Assembly (NCBI GenBank): GCA_900553885.1
Contig: USFD01000120.1
Coordinates: forward strand, 1 to 7,901
Length of the DNA: 7,901 nucleotides
Source: an uncultured Ruminococcus sp.
GTDB lineage: Bacteria > Bacillota > Clostridia > Lachnospirales > Lachnospiraceae
Direction of reading: 5' to 3'
Shown here: piece after piece, positions 5,318 through 7,901 of the stretch
Position numbering within the stretch: position 1 is the stretch's first letter
Layout: each line of letters begins with the position of its first letter
Program-made: the position numbers and the translations under genes
Notes under the pieces: model-generated
What the model was told of the DNA's origin: nothing
The model's input: only the letters and a program-made list of their open reading frames with translations
Database searches by the model: none

Positions 5318-7901
5318 ATGAGCAGGATATTTTCAAACCCATTAATAGAGCTGGTAGAATTTGAAGAGCTGAGCCGGGATATTGCCCGGAAAAAGGGACC
5401 GGTACAGGTCAGCGGCTGTATGGATTCGCAAAAGGTTCACCTGATGGCAGAGGCAGAGCCGGATATGCCCTGGAAGCTGGTTGTCACTTATGATGAGGCG
5501 CGTGCGCGGGAGATTTACGATGATTTTTGCTGCTTCCGGGATGATGTATGGCTTTATCCGGCCAAGGATCTTCTGTTTTACAGTGCGGATATTCATGGAA
5601 ATCTGCTGACCCGGCAGAGGCTTTTAACCTTGCGCCATTTGATGGAGGATCCCTCTGGTGTTGTGGTAACGACTCTGGACGGACTTATGGATCATTTGTT
5701 TCCTCTGGAGCAGCTGAGAAATCAGGTTCTCAGAGCAGAACCGGGGCAGGAGCTGGATCTGGAACAATGGAAGGAAAAGCTGACGCAGCTGGGATATGAA
5801 CGAATGCCTCAGGTAGACGGTATGGGGCAGTTTTCCATTCGCGGCGGTATTCTGGATATTTTCCCTCTGACAGAGGAGGTTCCGGTGCGGATTGAACTGT
5901 GGGACACGGAGATTGATTCTATCCGTACCTTTGATTTGGAAAGTCAGCGTTCCATTGAACAGCTGGATGAGATTCTGATTTATCCGGCTACAGAGTTGGT
6001 ACTGACGAAGAAAGAGCTTCTTTTGGGAGCGGAACGTCTTAGAAAAGAAGAAAAGGCTTTTTCGGAAAAACTGAGAAAAGCCATGAAAACAGAAGAGGCC
6101 CATCGGATCCAGTCGATTGTGAAGGAACTGACTGAGGGAATGGAGGAAGGCTGGAAAATCACAGGACTGGATAGCTGTGTCACGTATTTTGGAAGGGAAA
6201 CCGTATCTTTTCTGAATTATTTTGAGCCGGATTCCAGTATGATTTTTCTGGACGAGCCGCCAAGACTGCGGGAAAAGGGAGAGGCTGTGGAGACAGAGTT
6301 TCGGGAGAGTATGTCCCATCGTCTGGAAAAGGGATATTTGCTTCCGGGACAGACCGAGCTTTTGTATCCGGTGAAGGAAATTCTGGCCCGGGCACAGAGA
6401 CCTAACACGGTGTATCTGACTGGACTGGAACAGAAGCTTCCGGGAATGACTGTGGAAAAGAAATACAGCATTAATGTAAAAAATGTGAATTCTTATCAGA
6501 GCAGCTTTGAAATGCTGATTCAGGATTTGAAGCGGTGGAAAAAGGAAAAATACAGAGTAATTCTTTTGTCCGGCTCCCGAACCAGAGCCAGCCGTCTGGC
6601 AGGCGATCTTCGGGAATATGATCTTCGGGCCTTCTGTCCGGATCAGGAAACGCGACAGGTTCAGCCGGGAGAAATTCTCGTAACCTATGGCAAGCTGCAC
6701 AGGGGCTTTGAATATCCTCAGATTAAGTTTCTGGTGATTACCGAAGGAGACATGTTCGGGACCGAGAAAAAGAAACGGAAGAGAAAAAAGACTTCTTATG
6801 AAGGGAAAAAGATTCAGAGCTTTTCCGAGCTGTCTGTGGGCGATTATGTGGTTCACGAGGATCACGGACTGGGAGTTTACCGGGGAATTGAAAAAATCGA
6901 GAGGGATAAGGTTGTAAAGGACTATCTGAAAATTGAATATGCAGATGGAGGCAACTTATATCTTCCGGCAACCCGTCTGGACGGAATTCAGAAATATGCG
7001 GGAGCAGATGCCAAGGCGCCGAAATTAAATAAGCTGGGCGGAGAACAGTGGAACCGGACGAAGACAAGGGTGAAAACTGCTGTCCGGGAGATTGCGAGAG
7101 ATCTGGTGAAGCTGTATGCAGCCAGACAGGAGATGGGCGGTTTTCCGTATGAAAAGGATACCGTCTGGCAGAAGGAATTTGAGGAGCTGTTTCCCTATGA
7201 GGAGACCGATGATCAGCTGGAGGCGATTGAGGCCACAAAGCGAGACATGGAAAGCAGAAAGATTATGGATCGGCTGATTTGCGGCGATGTAGGGTACGGA
7301 AAAACGGAGATTGCCCTGCGGGCAGCCTTTAAGGCCATTCAGGACGGGAAACAGGTAGTATATCTGGTTCCTACAACGATCCTGGCTCAGCAGCATTACA
7401 ATACCTTCGTACAGAGGATGAAGGATTTTCCAGTGAGAGTTGATCTGATGTCTCGTTTCCGCACGCCGGCAGAGATGAAAAAGACCATTGAGGATCTGAA
7501 AAAGGGGCTGGTCGATATTGTTATCGGCACTCATCGAGTTCTGTCAAAGGATGTGAAGTTTAAGGATCTGGGGCTTTTGGTAATCGATGAGGAGCAGCGC
7601 TTCGGAGTGACTCACAAGGAGAAGATTAAGCAGATGAAGGTCAATGTCGATGTGCTCACACTGACTGCTACACCGATTCCGAGGACACTCCACATGAGCT
7701 TAATCGGCATAAGGGATATGAGCGTGCTTGAGGAGCCGCCGATGGACCGTGTACCGATTCAGACATATGTCATGGAGTACAATGATGAGCTTGTCAGAGA
7801 GGCGATAAACAGGGAGCTTGCCAGAAACGGACAGGTGTACTACGTATACAATAAAGTGCGCGACATAGCAGACATAACGGCAAAGCTGCAGGAGCTGGTG
7901 C
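5318..7901 (+). CDS. mfd: Transcription-repair coupling factor Mfd, 3' end cut by window edge
   Basis: Mfd is the ATP-driven translocase that removes RNA polymerase stalled at DNA lesions and recruits UvrA. The frame is open for 861 codons to the right edge; the family has about 1150-1180 residues. Visible order: the UvrB-like module, with GQFSIRGGILDIFP at 170-183; a lysine/arginine-rich linker at about 484-491; the CarD-like RNA polymerase interaction domain from about 502 (FSELSVGDYVVHEDHGLGVY); then the RecG-like helicase domain with Walker A GDVGYGKT (656-663), DEEQ (757-760) and TATPIPRT (783-790), ending in QVYYVYNKV of the second helicase lobe. Helicase motifs V-VI, the TRG element and domain D7 lie outside. 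The ATG at 5318 has AGGGAG (5305-5310) 7 bases upstream. Isoleucine codons change sharply near residue 798 (see findings). No frameshift was found. Confidence 0.96.
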   Translation, partial: MSRIFSNPLIELVEFEELSRDIARKKGPVQVSGCMDSQKVHLMAEAEPDMPWKLVVTYDEARAREIYDDFCCFRDDVWLYPAKDLLFYSADIHGNLLTRQRLLTLRHLMEDPSGVVVTTLDGLMDHLFPLEQLRNQVLRAEPGQELDLEQWKEKLTQLGYERMPQVDGMGQFSIRGGILDIFPLTEEVPVRIELWDTEIDSIRTFDLESQRSIEQLDEILIYPATELVLTKKELLLGAERLRKEEKAFSEKLRKAMKTEEAHRIQSIVKELTEGMEEGWKITGLDSCVTYFGRETVSFLNYFEPDSSMIFLDEPPRLREKGEAVETEFRESMSHRLEKGYLLPGQTELLYPVKEILARAQRPNTVYLTGLEQKLPGMTVEKKYSINVKNVNSYQSSFEMLIQDLKRWKKEKYRVILLSGSRTRASRLAGDLREYDLRAFCPDQETRQVQPGEILVTYGKLHRGFEYPQIKFLVITEGDMFGTEKKKRKRKKTSYEGKKIQSFSELSVGDYVVHEDHGLGVYRGIEKIERDKVVKDYLKIEYADGGNLYLPATRLDGIQKYAGADAKAPKLNKLGGEQWNRTKTRVKTAVREIARDLVKLYAARQEMGGFPYEKDTVWQKEFEELFPYEETDDQLEAIEATKRDMESRKIMDRLICGDVGYGKTEIALRAAFKAIQDGKQVVYLVPTTILAQQHYNTFVQRMKDFPVRVDLMSRFRTPAEMKKTIEDLKKGLVDIVIGTHRVLSKDVKFKDLGLLVIDEEQRFGVTHKEKIKQMKVNVDVLTLTATPIPRTLHMSLIGIRDMSVLEEPPMDRVPIQTYVMEYNDELVREAINRELARNGQVYYVYNKVRDIADITAKLQELV

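Noticed and set aside
5624..6865. 413-codon open frame on the minus strand
   Set aside because: It lies wholly antisense to mfd, whose frame shows clear domain motifs. The translation is rich in Phe, Ser, Leu, Gln and His without recognisable domains, as expected for the complement of a biased gene.

Overview
The window looks like chromosomal DNA from a Clostridia member, most probably Lachnospiraceae. The evidence is protein similarity as I recognise it and the layout glgC-glgD-spoVG-pth-mfd, an order I associate with that family. No genus can be assigned from the sequence alone. There are no tRNA or rRNA genes, no CRISPR array and no insertion sequence with a transposase.

Left part (minus strand, 1-1231): the 5' portion of priA runs off the left edge. 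Upstream of it lies a 193-codon open frame that is a clean in-frame chimera. Residues 1 to about 146 are the N-terminus of asparaginyl-tRNA synthetase (asnS). The last ~47 residues are the C-terminal end of the peptidoglycan ligase MurE. The murE tail sits 18 bases before priA, as it would in a normal murE-priA pair, so two unrelated essential-type genes are joined near position 800. This is the most noteworthy object in the window. It is either a real deletion or rearrangement, or a mis-joined assembly.

Middle (1232-1610): a divergent intergenic region. It holds a good minus-strand promoter and a structured ~117-nt leader for asnS, and a plus-strand extended -10 promoter for glgC overlapped by an 18-bp perfect palindrome.

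Right part (plus strand, 1611-7901): glgC and glgD (ADP-glucose pyrophosphorylase subunits for glycogen synthesis) overlap by ATGA. They are followed by a hairpin, a structured leader, spoVG and a strong intrinsic terminator. A new promoter then drives a leader with an 18-bp hairpin, pth (peptidyl-tRNA hydrolase) and mfd (transcription-repair coupling factor), which runs off the right edge. Near position 7700 the isoleucine codon choice in mfd changes abruptly. This is a second, weaker sign of mosaicism.

I do not see a novel defence or mobile system. The genes are housekeeping and storage genes; the interest lies in the chimeric frame, the leader RNAs and the possible mosaic joins.
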